This document shows, in pieces, positions 1 to 7,325 of a stretch of DNA of 9,743 nucleotides. The stretch spans positions 1 to 9,743 of the forward strand of contig JALWEZ010000155.1 of the NCBI GenBank assembly GCA_027039165.1. The letters are read 5' to 3'. Position numbers and translations under genes: made by a program. Every line of letters starts with the position of its first letter. The stretch's first letter is position 1. Under the pieces are notes generated by a model. The model was given only the letters and a program-made list of their open reading frames with translations, was not told where the DNA came from and ran no database searches. The stretch is from Candidatus Moraniibacteriota bacterium (GTDB taxonomy: Bacteria > Patescibacteriota > Minisyncoccia > Moranbacterales > GCA-2747515).

Positions 1-33
1 GTAGTATAGTTTGATGGATGTTTTATCTTTTTT

Positions 34-2772
34 TTACATTTTAATTGTTTCTCTTTTTTTTAACCAAAAGCATATACTTTCTTTTGGTAAACTAAAATTA
101 AAAAAATTCAAACCAAAATTAATTGCGGACAAGATTTTACATACCCAAGATTTTTCAATTTTTTCATTTACCTTTCTATCTAAGTCTTCTTTTTTAGTTT
201 GTTCATGAATAAAGTTTACTTTATCTCCTATTTCTTTTAAATCCTGATTTTTATAACCTTTTAATTTTTCTATAAAATCCGGTATTGATAATCGTTGTCC
301 ATCTATATCTACAACTTCAAGTGTATTTCGATTATTTCCTTGTAATTCTACTATTTTCTCTAAAATTTGAATTTTTATTTTTTCTATATCTTCTACCGTT
401 GCTTTATCTTTTTTGAGATAAACCCGCAAATCAAAAACGTCATTCGTCTTATTTTTTCCATCAATCTTTACTCGCTCAATGCAAATAGAAAAATCATCAT
501 AATCTCCATGTCTATAATAAAATCCTTCATTCCAAGCTGCGAAACCAATTTGACCTTCTCCAAAGTGCGAAATTATCTTTACAATTAACCACGGTTCTAT
601 CAAATCTGATGTAATTCTTATTTTGTCTTTTGCTTTATTTTGAAATGCGATTATTGAGTTAGCATCACTCCTATTCTTTTTTTCAAATTCTTTCCAATCC
701 ATTAAATATTGTGGTGCTACATATTTTATTTTTCCATCTTCTTCATATTCATAAATAATATTCTCTTGTTTTATTAATTCCAAAAAAGTATCTACTTCTC
801 CAATTTCTCTCGGTATTGCATCTCTTTCAAATTGCCCAACCTTTCGACAATCTTCAGAGCCCACACTATTCACAAGCCTTTCCCAATCAAGAATTTTATA
901 AATAGTATTTGTTACATATTCTGGATTAATGAATATTTTTGTATCACGTTTTTTGTCTAAAAAACGCAATTTACTCTCTGGTGTACTTAAAGTATTACTT
1001 CCCAAAAAGAAAATTCTTCCTACAATCTCTAAATCCTTAAGATTATCCATGAACCTTAATTTTAAATCTTTTTCAGTATCGTTTTCTTGTTTTTCAATCT
1101 GATTCTTAACTTCTTCATACAAATCCTCAAGCTCAATAAATGTACGTTTATCTCCATTAAATTTATCCAACAACATTTTACCTGTAAGAGTAGCATCAAT
1201 ATTATTATCAATTGCCTTCATTAGCTTTTTTCTAAACTCTTGCCAATTTTTTTTGGGTTCTATGCTTTCTTTATTGCTTAACTCTACAAAATCTATCTCC
1301 TTAAAACTCATTAAAAAAACATTCTTGGAATCAGTTTTTAAACTTAGTTTATTTGTATATTCATCAATCTTATTCTGGATAATAAAAAAGTTATCTTTTT
1401 CTTTTGTTGTGTCAAACTTACGATTAATCTTCGTAATCCAGTATTCGGATGAAAAATGACGCAAGTTCTTTTGACTTGTTGGATTATCTTTTTCGAGAGT
1501 AATATGTGTATTTAATTTCTCTCCAGTCATTGAAATACCTTCATCTTTCCCCGTTACTACCAATATAACAATATTTCCACCCAAGAATAAATTGTATGTA
1601 CCATGAAAATGCTCTTGTCCTCCAAAATCCCAAAAATTAACAGTAATATCATTATATTTTTTTCTCACAATCCTCATACCATGTGTGCTGACATTGTTAT
1701 TTTTATAATTGTTTTTAATGGTTTCTAATATTTCATCTTCATTTTTATCATCAAAATCTAAGCAATTAATAAATGTGCTTTTGCCACTTGTGGTATTGCC
1801 CAAAACTGACACTTTTACATAATTTAGACTCTTTTTTTCTTCTTCAAACCAACTCAAAAACCTTTCTCGCCCTTGATACACAATTTCCATAGGAGGTGTT
1901 TCAAGTGGGTTACCTCCCAGATGAAATGTGTTATTATTCATACCACGTACTTCAGCACTAATTTTTAATTTTTCATTATTTTCTAGTAATAGTCTTAATG
2001 GTGTGATATCGTTGATTTTATTTTCCTGCAAGTTCAAACTCGTCAGATTTGTAAGTTTTTTAAGAGGTGTGATATATTCGATTTGATTCGAGCTTAAACC
2101 CAAACTTGTCAGATTTGTAAGGCTTTTGAGAGGTGTGATTTTGCTGATTTTGTTTCTATTTAAATTTAAACTTGTCAGATTTGTAAGGTTTGTAAGAGGT
2201 GTGATATCATTGATTTTATTTTTCTGCAAGTTCAAACTAGTCAGATTTGTAAGGTTTTTAAGAGGTGTAATATCGTTGATTTGATTATTCCACAAACTTA
2301 AACCTGTCAGACTTGTAAGGTTCTCAAGAGGTGTGATATCGTTGATTTGATTTGCACCCAAATTCAAACTTGTCAGACTTGTAAGGTTCTCAAGAGGTGT
2401 GATATTTTTGATTTGATTTAAGCTTAAATACAAACTTGTCAGATTTATAAGGTTTTTGAGAGGTGTGATATCCTTGATTTGATTTGCACCCAAATCCAAG
2501 CCTGTCAGATTTGTAAGGTTTTTAAGAGGTGTGATATCTTTGATTTTGTTTTTCCATAACTCCAAACTTGTCAGATTTGCAAGGTTTTTAAGAGGCGTGA
2601 TATCGTTGATTTTATTATGCTTTAAATTTAATCCTATGACATTATGCTCATTATCTAAGACATAACAATTTTCCCCTTTTTTAATATCTTCAAAAGGAAT
2701 TCTAATTAATTTTTTACCAATTTGCTCTTCAAGTTTTTGGAGTGCTTCTTGTTGTTTTTGTGGAATAGTCAT
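34..2772 (-). CDS. Roco-family protein: leucine-rich repeats, Roc GTPase, COR domain
   Basis: A 912-residue large multidomain GTPase, probably cytoplasmic. Residues 1-44 form a polar helical cap. Residues 45-264 are ten 22-residue leucine-rich repeats of the LTSLxLxxNxIxDITPLKN type. The linker at 287-301 (GNPLETPP then EIVYQG) is typical of the LRR-to-Roc junction. The Roc domain covers about 317-525: P-loop GNTTSGKST at 325-333, candidate switch-I Thr363, G3 motif DFGGQ at 382-386, and NKID guanine-specificity motif at 467-470, so GTP binding looks intact. COR follows at about 530-790, with IFINPEYV (613-620) and VAPQYL (685-690) as landmarks. Residues 835-912 are an unassigned helical tail ending in a hydrophobic stretch (876-904). 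Roco proteins in general are GTPases that dimerise through COR; ligand and output are unknown here. The start is supported by an in-frame TGA three codons upstream and a promoter about 110 bp upstream. The domain call is secure, the role is not. Confidence 0.95.
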   Translation of the reverse strand: MTIPQKQQEALQKLEEQIGKKLIRIPFEDIKKGENCYVLDNEHNVIGLNLKHNKINDITPLKNLANLTSLELWKNKIKDITPLKNLTNLTGLDLGANQIKDITPLKNLINLTSLYLSLNQIKNITPLENLTSLTSLNLGANQINDITPLENLTSLTGLSLWNNQINDITPLKNLTNLTSLNLQKNKINDITPLTNLTNLTSLNLNRNKISKITPLKSLTNLTSLGLSSNQIEYITPLKKLTNLTSLNLQENKINDITPLRLLLENNEKLKISAEVRGMNNNTFHLGGNPLETPPMEIVYQGRERFLSWFEEEKKSLNYVKVSVLGNTTSGKSTFINCLDFDDKNEDEILETIKNNYKNNNVSTHGMRIVRKKYNDITVNFWDFGGQEHFHGTYNLFLGGNIVILVVTGKDEGISMTGEKLNTHITLEKDNPTSQKNLRHFSSEYWITKINRKFDTTKEKDNFFIIQNKIDEYTNKLSLKTDSKNVFLMSFKEIDFVELSNKESIEPKKNWQEFRKKLMKAIDNNIDATLTGKMLLDKFNGDKRTFIELEDLYEEVKNQIEKQENDTEKDLKLRFMDNLKDLEIVGRIFFLGSNTLSTPESKLRFLDKKRDTKIFINPEYVTNTIYKILDWERLVNSVGSEDCRKVGQFERDAIPREIGEVDTFLELIKQENIIYEYEEDGKIKYVAPQYLMDWKEFEKKNRSDANSIIAFQNKAKDKIRITSDLIEPWLIVKIISHFGEGQIGFAAWNEGFYYRHGDYDDFSICIERVKIDGKNKTNDVFDLRVYLKKDKATVEDIEKIKIQILEKIVELQGNNRNTLEVVDIDGQRLSIPDFIEKLKGYKNQDLKEIGDKVNFIHEQTKKEDLDRKVNEKIEKSWVCKILSAINFGLNFFNFSLPKESICFWLKKRETIKM
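1981..2640 (-). repeat. Ten tandem 66-bp repeats encoding the LRR array
   Basis: Ten in-frame 66-bp units encode the 22-residue leucine-rich repeats (residues 45-264) of the Roco protein. The plus-strand core gaggtgtgatat recurs at about 66-bp steps, and the last unit reads gtgtgatatc at 2001 against gtgtgatata at 2067. Neighbouring units are very similar at DNA level, including synonymous positions, which suggests recent duplication or gene conversion. Repeat number could vary between strains (inference). Confidence 0.9.
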
Positions 2773-2849
2773 ATACGTTCAAAATCTTGTGCTTTTAGCG
2801 AGTAGTGTATCTATATACTTCAAAAATCTTATCAGTGTACTGTGAATTG

Positions 2850-2868
2850 ATAAATTTTTAAAATTTAT
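2850..2868. promoter_or_regulatory. 9-bp AT-only palindrome in the Roco gene leader (possible operator)
   Basis: ATAAATTTT (2850-2858) and AAAATTTAT (2860-2868) are a perfect inverted repeat around one base. It lies about 10-28 bases downstream of the predicted transcription start of the Roco gene. Next to it, two copies of TTATAA (2865-2870 and 2875-2880) sit 10 bp apart, one helical turn. This could bind a dimeric repressor, but DNA this AT-rich produces such palindromes by chance. Confidence 0.25.
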
Positions 2869-2884
2869 AAAAGGTTATAAGTTC

Positions 2885-2913
2885 ATTATACTAAAAACTG
2901 CTTCAAACACAAA
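2885..2913 (-). promoter_or_regulatory. Sigma-70-type promoter of the Roco gene
   Basis: On the minus strand, a perfect -10 TATAAT (2885-2890) is preceded by a 17-bp spacer and a weak -35 TTTGTG (2908-2913). Transcription would start near 2878, leaving a leader of about 105 nt before the ATG at 2772. The -35 sequence, spacer length and -10 flanks (TAGTATAATG) match the promoter of the adjacent TPR gene. The Roco gene can therefore be transcribed independently of the TPR gene. Confidence 0.6.
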
Positions 2914-2967
2914 GCTTTCTTTGAAATATATCTAAATTTTAACGTAAAAAGCAAAATTTCTAGTTTA

Positions 2968-4215
2968 CTACCACTTTTCATCCAATATCACAGCTTTAAC
3001 ATAGTCATCCGCTGCTCCAATACTATCCCCTAATTTTTCCTTTGCAAATCCTCTAACAGCATGAGCTTCTGCATATTTTGGATCGATTTCTATAGCTTTA
3101 GTACAATCCTCTATCATTCCTTTGTAATCTTCAAAAATTCTCTTTATACCTGCTCTATGACAATAAGCTTCTATATAATTTGGATCAAGTTCTATGGCTT
3201 TAGTATAGTCTTTTATCGCTCCCTCATAATCTTCTGAATTATACTTTGCAACTCCTCTATCATGATAAGCATCTGCGAAATTTGGATTGAGCTCTATAGC
3301 CTTAGTATAATCCTCTATTGCTCCAACATAATCTTTTAAATCATCTTTTGCGACTCCTCTATCATAATAAGCATCTGCAAAATTTGGATTGAGCTCTATA
3401 GCCTTAGTATAATCCTCTACTGCTCCTTTGAAATCTTTTAAACTCTCTTTTGCAATTGCTCTATTTGTATAAGCGTCTACAAAATTTGGATTGAGTTCTA
3501 TAGTTTTAGTATAATTTTCTATCGCTCCTTCAAAATCTTTTAAATTCTCTTTTGCAGCTCCAATATTATAATAAACTTCTGCATAATTTGGATCCAGTTC
3601 CAAAGCTTTATTAAAATCCTCAATTGCTCCAGTATGATCTCTTAAACTATTTTTTGAATTTCCCCTATTATTATAAGCATCTACAAAATCCTTATCTAAT
3701 TCTATAGCTTTTGTATAATCTTTTATTGCCCCTTTAAAATCTTTTAAATTATTTTTTGCAATTGCTCGATTATAATACGCCTGTGCAAAATCCTTATCTA
3801 ATTCTATAGCTTTTGTATAATCCTCTATTGCTCCTTTATAATCTCTTAAATCATGTTTTGTTGATGCTCTATCATTATAAGCTTCTGCGTTATTTGGATT
3901 AAGTTCTATAGTTTTATTATAATCTTCTATCGCTCCAACACAATCTCCTGATTCATATTTTGCCATTGCTCTTTTATGGTAAGCTATAACACACTCTCCA
4001 TCTAATTCTATAGCTTTTGCATAATCCTCTATTGCTCCTTCATGTTCTCCTAATACACTTTTTACAGTTCCTCTATTATAATAAGCTACCACAAAGCCTT
4101 TCTCTAATTCTATAACTCGAGTATACAAGCGTAGTGCTTCTTGAAATTTTTCTGCAACAAACGCATCATTTGCTTCGCAAAAGAAATCTTGTGCTGTTTT
4201 TTCTATAATACTCAT
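2968..4215 (-). CDS. TPR-repeat protein (12 tandem TPR units)
   Basis: A 415-residue protein made almost wholly of tetratricopeptide repeats. Twelve 34-residue units begin near residues 10, 44, 78, 112, 146, 180, 214, 248, 282, 316, 350 and 384. The recurring pattern is AYYNRGxAK, then DYxGAIEDYTKAIELNPNF, with the TPR-typical Gly/Ala, Tyr, Ala and Pro positions. There is no signal peptide, membrane segment, lipobox or catalytic domain, so it is probably a cytoplasmic scaffold. TPR solenoids bind peptides or partner proteins, but the partner cannot be named. It has its own promoter just after ftsQ and is followed after 195 bp by the Roco gene on the same strand, with a matching promoter. A functional link to the Roco protein is inference. 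The stop is TAG. No Shine-Dalgarno sequence precedes the ATG. Confidence 0.93.
   Translation of the reverse strand: MSIIEKTAQDFFCEANDAFVAEKFQEALRLYTRVIELEKGFVVAYYNRGTVKSVLGEHEGAIEDYAKAIELDGECVIAYHKRAMAKYESGDCVGAIEDYNKTIELNPNNAEAYNDRASTKHDLRDYKGAIEDYTKAIELDKDFAQAYYNRAIAKNNLKDFKGAIKDYTKAIELDKDFVDAYNNRGNSKNSLRDHTGAIEDFNKALELDPNYAEVYYNIGAAKENLKDFEGAIENYTKTIELNPNFVDAYTNRAIAKESLKDFKGAVEDYTKAIELNPNFADAYYDRGVAKDDLKDYVGAIEDYTKAIELNPNFADAYHDRGVAKYNSEDYEGAIKDYTKAIELDPNYIEAYCHRAGIKRIFEDYKGMIEDCTKAIEIDPKYAEAHAVRGFAKEKLGDSIGAADDYVKAVILDEKW
2971..4188 (-). repeat. Twelve tandem 102-bp repeats encoding TPR units
   Basis: These in-frame 102-bp units encode the 34-residue TPRs; the last is slightly truncated at the C-terminus. 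The segments starting at 3265 and 3367 are exactly 102 bp apart and differ at only 2 of 60 bases, including synonymous sites. The N-terminal units are more diverged. The pattern fits recent internal duplication near the 3' half of the gene. Confidence 0.9.
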
Positions 4216-4248
4216 ATTAAGTGTTTTAAAAATAAAATAATTACTTGC

Positions 4249-4277
4249 ATTATACTACAAAGCAAATATTTCACAAA
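4249..4277 (-). promoter_or_regulatory. Sigma-70-type promoter of the TPR gene
   Basis: On the minus strand, TTTGTG (4272-4277), a 17-bp spacer and a perfect TATAAT (4249-4254) lie in the 70-bp gap between ftsQ and the TPR gene. Transcription would start near 4242, giving a leader of about 27 nt. The elements nearly duplicate the Roco gene promoter. No terminator hairpin is seen after ftsQ, so read-through from the upstream cluster is also possible. Confidence 0.6.
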
Positions 4278-4285
4278 ATTTAAAA

Positions 4286-5176
4286 CTACTTTTTACTTTT
4301 AGATTTAGAATCTCTTAATTTATAAATCAATTTTTCACCATTTCGTGTATCTATAAAAAGTATTTTATCTCTATCTTGAATTTCATCTATATGATTAAAC
4401 AGTTGCCTAAGTCTAAACAATACTTTCCTCATGTCTTGTGTAAAATCAACTCTCAGCTCCCAACCCTCATCTGTAAGCAGATAAAAATCCCTCACTCCTA
4501 TAGTTTTTGCGTAGTATTTATTTGAAATGCGAGCATCTATGCTATAAGTTACATTGTTATAAAAAAACTTAATTTGCTCTAGGATATCTGGAAAAATTAC
4601 AATTTCTCTATCGGACAATTTATCTTCCAAAACTATATACAAAACTTTATTTTTTTTGTATAAATCTGAGTTTAAATCAATGTTTGTTTTTTCTAACTTC
4701 CCTGTTTCAGCATCCAAAAGCCCACAACTTTGAGATTTAATCTCTCTTTCACACACAACCATTAGCAAATCAAATCTCTCTACTTCTACTTTTAAACTAT
4801 TAGGAAACACTTTTTTTAGAGAAACTTTTCTAATGGTAGGCAATTTACTTATTTCATCTCTAAACCCTTCTTCATCAAAAAGTAAGAAGTTTGAATTTTT
4901 AATTTTTAGCGAATTAACTCCATTTGTATATTTTTCAAAAACACTCTCTATTTGTAATTTTTCTTCAGGTTTTGCGTTTTTTATCTCAATTTTTGAAATA
5001 CTAAAAAGATTTGTATAAAAAAGCAAATAAATCACTAATAACAAATACACAATCCACATAGAAAAAACCAAAAGTGTATGACTATTTTTCCTTGCTTTTA
5101 TAGGAGATTTACGTTTTTTTATTCTAACGCTCTTTCTTCTTTTTGTTGTTATTCTTTTATTTTTCTTCTTAAACAT
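4286..5176 (-). CDS. ftsQ: Cell division protein FtsQ/DivIB (POTRA domain)
   Basis: A 296-residue bitopic membrane protein. The N-terminal 33 residues are a very basic cytoplasmic tail (17 Lys/Arg). A single membrane helix follows at about 34-56 (TLLVFSMWIVYLLLVIYLLF). The POTRA domain spans about 57-133 and ends in the family-typical LPTIRKVSLKKVFPNSLKVE pattern (112-131). A beta-rich outer domain follows to about 285, then a short Ser/Lys tail. FtsQ/DivIB joins FtsL and FtsB in the divisome and helps control septal wall synthesis. The topology would place the POTRA domain outside the membrane. It is the last gene of the glycosyltransferase-holB-ftsQ cluster, 19 bp after holB. Sequence identity in this family is always low, so the call rests on topology plus the POTRA pattern. 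The stop is TAG. Confidence 0.85.
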   Translation of the reverse strand: MFKKKNKRITTKRRKSVRIKKRKSPIKARKNSHTLLVFSMWIVYLLLVIYLLFYTNLFSISKIEIKNAKPEEKLQIESVFEKYTNGVNSLKIKNSNFLLFDEEGFRDEISKLPTIRKVSLKKVFPNSLKVEVERFDLLMVVCEREIKSQSCGLLDAETGKLEKTNIDLNSDLYKKNKVLYIVLEDKLSDREIVIFPDILEQIKFFYNNVTYSIDARISNKYYAKTIGVRDFYLLTDEGWELRVDFTQDMRKVLFRLRQLFNHIDEIQDRDKILFIDTRNGEKLIYKLRDSKSKSKK

Positions 5177-5195
5177 ATATTCAAAATGCCAAAAT

Positions 5196-6071
5196 TTACA
5201 ATTTCAGCAACAAATTCTCCGCCTGAAGACGTTTGTTTACATTACTTGATTTAAGTTCCAAGAGAGCATTATCAATTTTTTCTGATAGTAATAATAATTT
5301 ATATTGCCCTGTCTTCATAGCAATATCTCTAATCCTTGAGCTCCAAAGCATAAGCGTAATATTTAAGAAATGCAAATCTTTGGATAATTTTTCCGCTAAT
5401 AGTATCTTTTGTGCAAGTGACATACTTTTTAAGTTTTTTAAATTCTCAAGTGTTTCTTTATATTTTTCTATCAAATCTTTATCTTTCACAAGACGTTTAG
5501 CGACTCCTGGTCTTCCAAGAGACATTTCAATACATTCATCGCTCAAATACTCACTAAAATTTTGCATTTGCTCTCTTGAAAGTAAATTAAAATTTATGCG
5601 CATTACTCTAGAATAAATAGTTGGTAGTAATTTTTGAACATCAACTGCTATTAATATTAATATAGTATTTTTATTAGGCTCTTCTAATAACTTAAGCAAA
5701 GAATTCTGTGCAGAAATTGTTGAATTATCAAAATTATCTATAATTATCACTCTTTTATCTCCATCATGAGTAAAAGTTGATTGCCTCTTTAGTTCTCTAA
5801 TTTGTTTTATGGATATTGCTTTAATTACTTCAACGCCTTTTTTAATTTCTTTTTCATGCTCCACAAATAAAATATCTCTCCAAGCATTTTTGTCTCTTTT
5901 GTAGTCTCTAGAAATATTTTTGTTTAAAATAAGCGCTTGAGCAAAAGCTTCTGCTATAAGTCTTTTACCCACAAATTCAGGACCCACAAAAACAAAAGCG
6001 TGATGAAAAACATTTGTTTTAATTAAATGGTTCAAAAACTCTATTTGTCTAGTATGTCCATAAATTTGCAT
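5196..6071 (-). CDS. holB: DNA polymerase III delta-prime-like clamp-loader subunit
   Basis: A 291-residue AAA+ protein of the clamp-loader type. It begins IYGHTRQIEFLNHLI, the usual start of delta-prime/DnaX proteins. The Walker A-like loop is GPEFVGK (30-36), but the next residue is Arg37 instead of Thr/Ser. The Walker B-like segment VIIIDNFD (108-115) has Asn113 in place of the catalytic acid, and is followed by NSLLKLLEEP (123-132), a strong delta-prime/DnaX signature. The motif normally written SRC is SRV (154-156). The four-cysteine zinc module of many clamp-loader subunits is absent. ATP hydrolysis therefore looks unlikely, which fits delta-prime rather than DnaX. In the clamp loader, delta-prime helps DnaX and delta load the sliding clamp onto DNA. 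It lies 10 bp after the glycosyltransferase gene and 19 bp before ftsQ. A general AAA+ protein is a less likely alternative. Confidence 0.85.
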   Translation of the reverse strand: MQIYGHTRQIEFLNHLIKTNVFHHAFVFVGPEFVGKRLIAEAFAQALILNKNISRDYKRDKNAWRDILFVEHEKEIKKGVEVIKAISIKQIRELKRQSTFTHDGDKRVIIIDNFDNSTISAQNSLLKLLEEPNKNTILILIAVDVQKLLPTIYSRVMRINFNLLSREQMQNFSEYLSDECIEMSLGRPGVAKRLVKDKDLIEKYKETLENLKNLKSMSLAQKILLAEKLSKDLHFLNITLMLWSSRIRDIAMKTGQYKLLLLSEKIDNALLELKSSNVNKRLQAENLLLKL

Positions 6072-6081
6072 AAAACTAAGT

Positions 6082-7227
6082 TTACTTACTCTTTACTGAC
6101 TTAATCACAATTTCATTTATTTTTTTCTTAAATACTTCTTTTGAAAACTCATTTGCTCTTTTTTGTAAATTCACAGAGTTAAAAGTGTCTTCTTGTGCTA
6201 TAAATCTGCGAATTCCATCAGCTAACACCTCCACAGTAGGATAATCAAACAAAATTCCATCTATATCTTCTCTCACAATTTCTTTGGCACCACCTTTTTT
6301 GAGTGCTATAACAGGCACACCTACACTGAGAGCCTCTGCACACACTATGCCGAAATCATCTTCACAGGGAAAAAGCAGAGCTCTGGACTCACGTAAAACC
6401 TTCCACTTTTCTTCTTCACTTACCCAACCTCGAATACTCACAGTTTTTCCAGCTATTTTTTTTAAATTTTCATATTCTTGACCCTGTCCAATCACTTCCA
6501 AAGGTAATTGTAATTTATTACATACTTCCACAGCTAGTGCTACGTTTTTATATTTACTAAGCCTAGATATTATCACGAATGGTTTATTTTTCTTTGATTT
6601 TTTTGATATTTTTTTGTTTTTAGAAAGAATATTCACCAGAGGGTACACAACTTCAGCTTCTCTTCTATAATATTTAGATATTCTTTTTTGCGTATAAAGA
6701 GAATTTGCAATGAGTATATCTGGTCTCTGAGCTGCTTGAAAATCCCAAACCCTAAGATAACTAAGTAATTGCCTCAATATAAAATTTTTCCTCGGTACAA
6801 TTCTTTTTATATACCTCTCATTTTCATCCCACACATATCTCATAGGAGAATGCACATAAGCTATATGATTTGTATTTAGTCTAGTAACTATTCCTTTGCT
6901 CCACGCTCCAGAACTAGAAATTACTAATTCAAAATCACGAAAATCCATAGATTCGATAGCGGAACCAAAAAAAGGCAATAAATATTTATAGTTTTTTTTA
7001 CAAATACTAGGCCAAGAATTCAAAAAACTTGTTTTTATCTCTTTGTTTTTGAATTTGTCTCTCATACTATCTTTATCATATAGTAAAGTATATATAGGAG
7101 CATCTGGAAATATCTCAGATAAAACTTCTAGTATTTTTTCAGCACCTCCTGGATACAACAAAAAATCATGCACTAATGCAACTCTTATCTCTTTATTTTT
7201 TCTCTTTTTCTTCCCTTTTTCTTTCAT
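6082..7227 (-). CDS. GT4-family (GT-B fold) glycosyltransferase
   Basis: A 381-residue glycosyltransferase, probably peripheral at the cytoplasmic membrane face. After a Lys-rich start (1-13), the N-terminal Rossmann-like domain opens with RVALVHDFLLYPGGAEK (15-31), where the GGAE loop is typical of GT4 acceptor-domain starts. HSPMRYVWD (126-134) resembles WbaZ-type mannosyltransferases. The donor-binding domain has SRLSKYKN (221-228) and FPCEDDFGIVCAEAL (286-300). In the EX7E signature the second Glu is E298, but the first position is Asp290, a conservative change. GT4 enzymes transfer sugars from nucleotide donors to glycolipids or cell-surface polysaccharides; donor and acceptor cannot be assigned. 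It is first in the cluster with holB and ftsQ. An in-frame TAA four codons upstream of the ATG fixes the start. Confidence 0.92.
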   Translation of the reverse strand: MKEKGKKKRKNKEIRVALVHDFLLYPGGAEKILEVLSEIFPDAPIYTLLYDKDSMRDKFKNKEIKTSFLNSWPSICKKNYKYLLPFFGSAIESMDFRDFELVISSSGAWSKGIVTRLNTNHIAYVHSPMRYVWDENERYIKRIVPRKNFILRQLLSYLRVWDFQAAQRPDILIANSLYTQKRISKYYRREAEVVYPLVNILSKNKKISKKSKKNKPFVIISRLSKYKNVALAVEVCNKLQLPLEVIGQGQEYENLKKIAGKTVSIRGWVSEEEKWKVLRESRALLFPCEDDFGIVCAEALSVGVPVIALKKGGAKEIVREDIDGILFDYPTVEVLADGIRRFIAQEDTFNSVNLQKRANEFSKEVFKKKINEIVIKSVKSK

Positions 7228-7262
7228 TGATTTTTTTTATAATTTCTACCTTATTTGTTATT

Positions 7263-7291
7263 ATTATATGGGATTTTTCTCCTTATGTAAA
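7263..7291 (-). promoter_or_regulatory. Sigma-70-type promoter of the glycosyltransferase-holB-ftsQ cluster
   Basis: On the minus strand, TTTACA (7286-7291; 5 of 6 to consensus) is followed by a 17-bp spacer and a perfect TATAAT (7263-7268). The predicted start is near 7256, leaving a leader of about 30 nt. It stands back to back with the corA promoter, and is the strongest promoter match in the window. Confidence 0.7.
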
Positions 7292-7316
7292 ACTAAATAA
7301 CTATTTTGTAAAAATA

Positions 7317-7325
7317 TGTTACAAT
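7317..7325 (+). promoter_or_regulatory. Extended -10 promoter of corA-cysS
   Basis: TG-T-TACAAT (7317-7325) is an extended -10 element with no good -35 at the right distance. Transcription would start near 7332, about 15 nt before the chosen ATG at 7347. This argues against any longer form of the corA product starting further upstream. Confidence 0.45.

Noticed and set aside
2910..2923. CAAAG/CTTTG hairpin between the TPR and Roco genes
   Set aside because: Only 5 bp with a 4-nt loop, and it overlaps the -35 of the Roco promoter; probably chance.
2934..2959. AT-only inverted repeat (7-bp arms, 12-nt loop) downstream of the TPR gene as a terminator
   Set aside because: The stem has no GC pairs, the loop is long and no T run follows, so it would be too weak.
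1981..4188. CRISPR-like array suggested by regularly spaced repeats
   Set aside because: The repeats have coding periods of 66 and 102 bp, stay in frame and encode LRR and TPR units. There are no unrelated spacers and no cas genes.
7271..7284. AAGGAG on the minus strand between the divergent genes, resembling a Shine-Dalgarno sequence
   Set aside because: It lies within the promoter spacer, upstream of the predicted transcription start, and no start codon with an open frame follows it.
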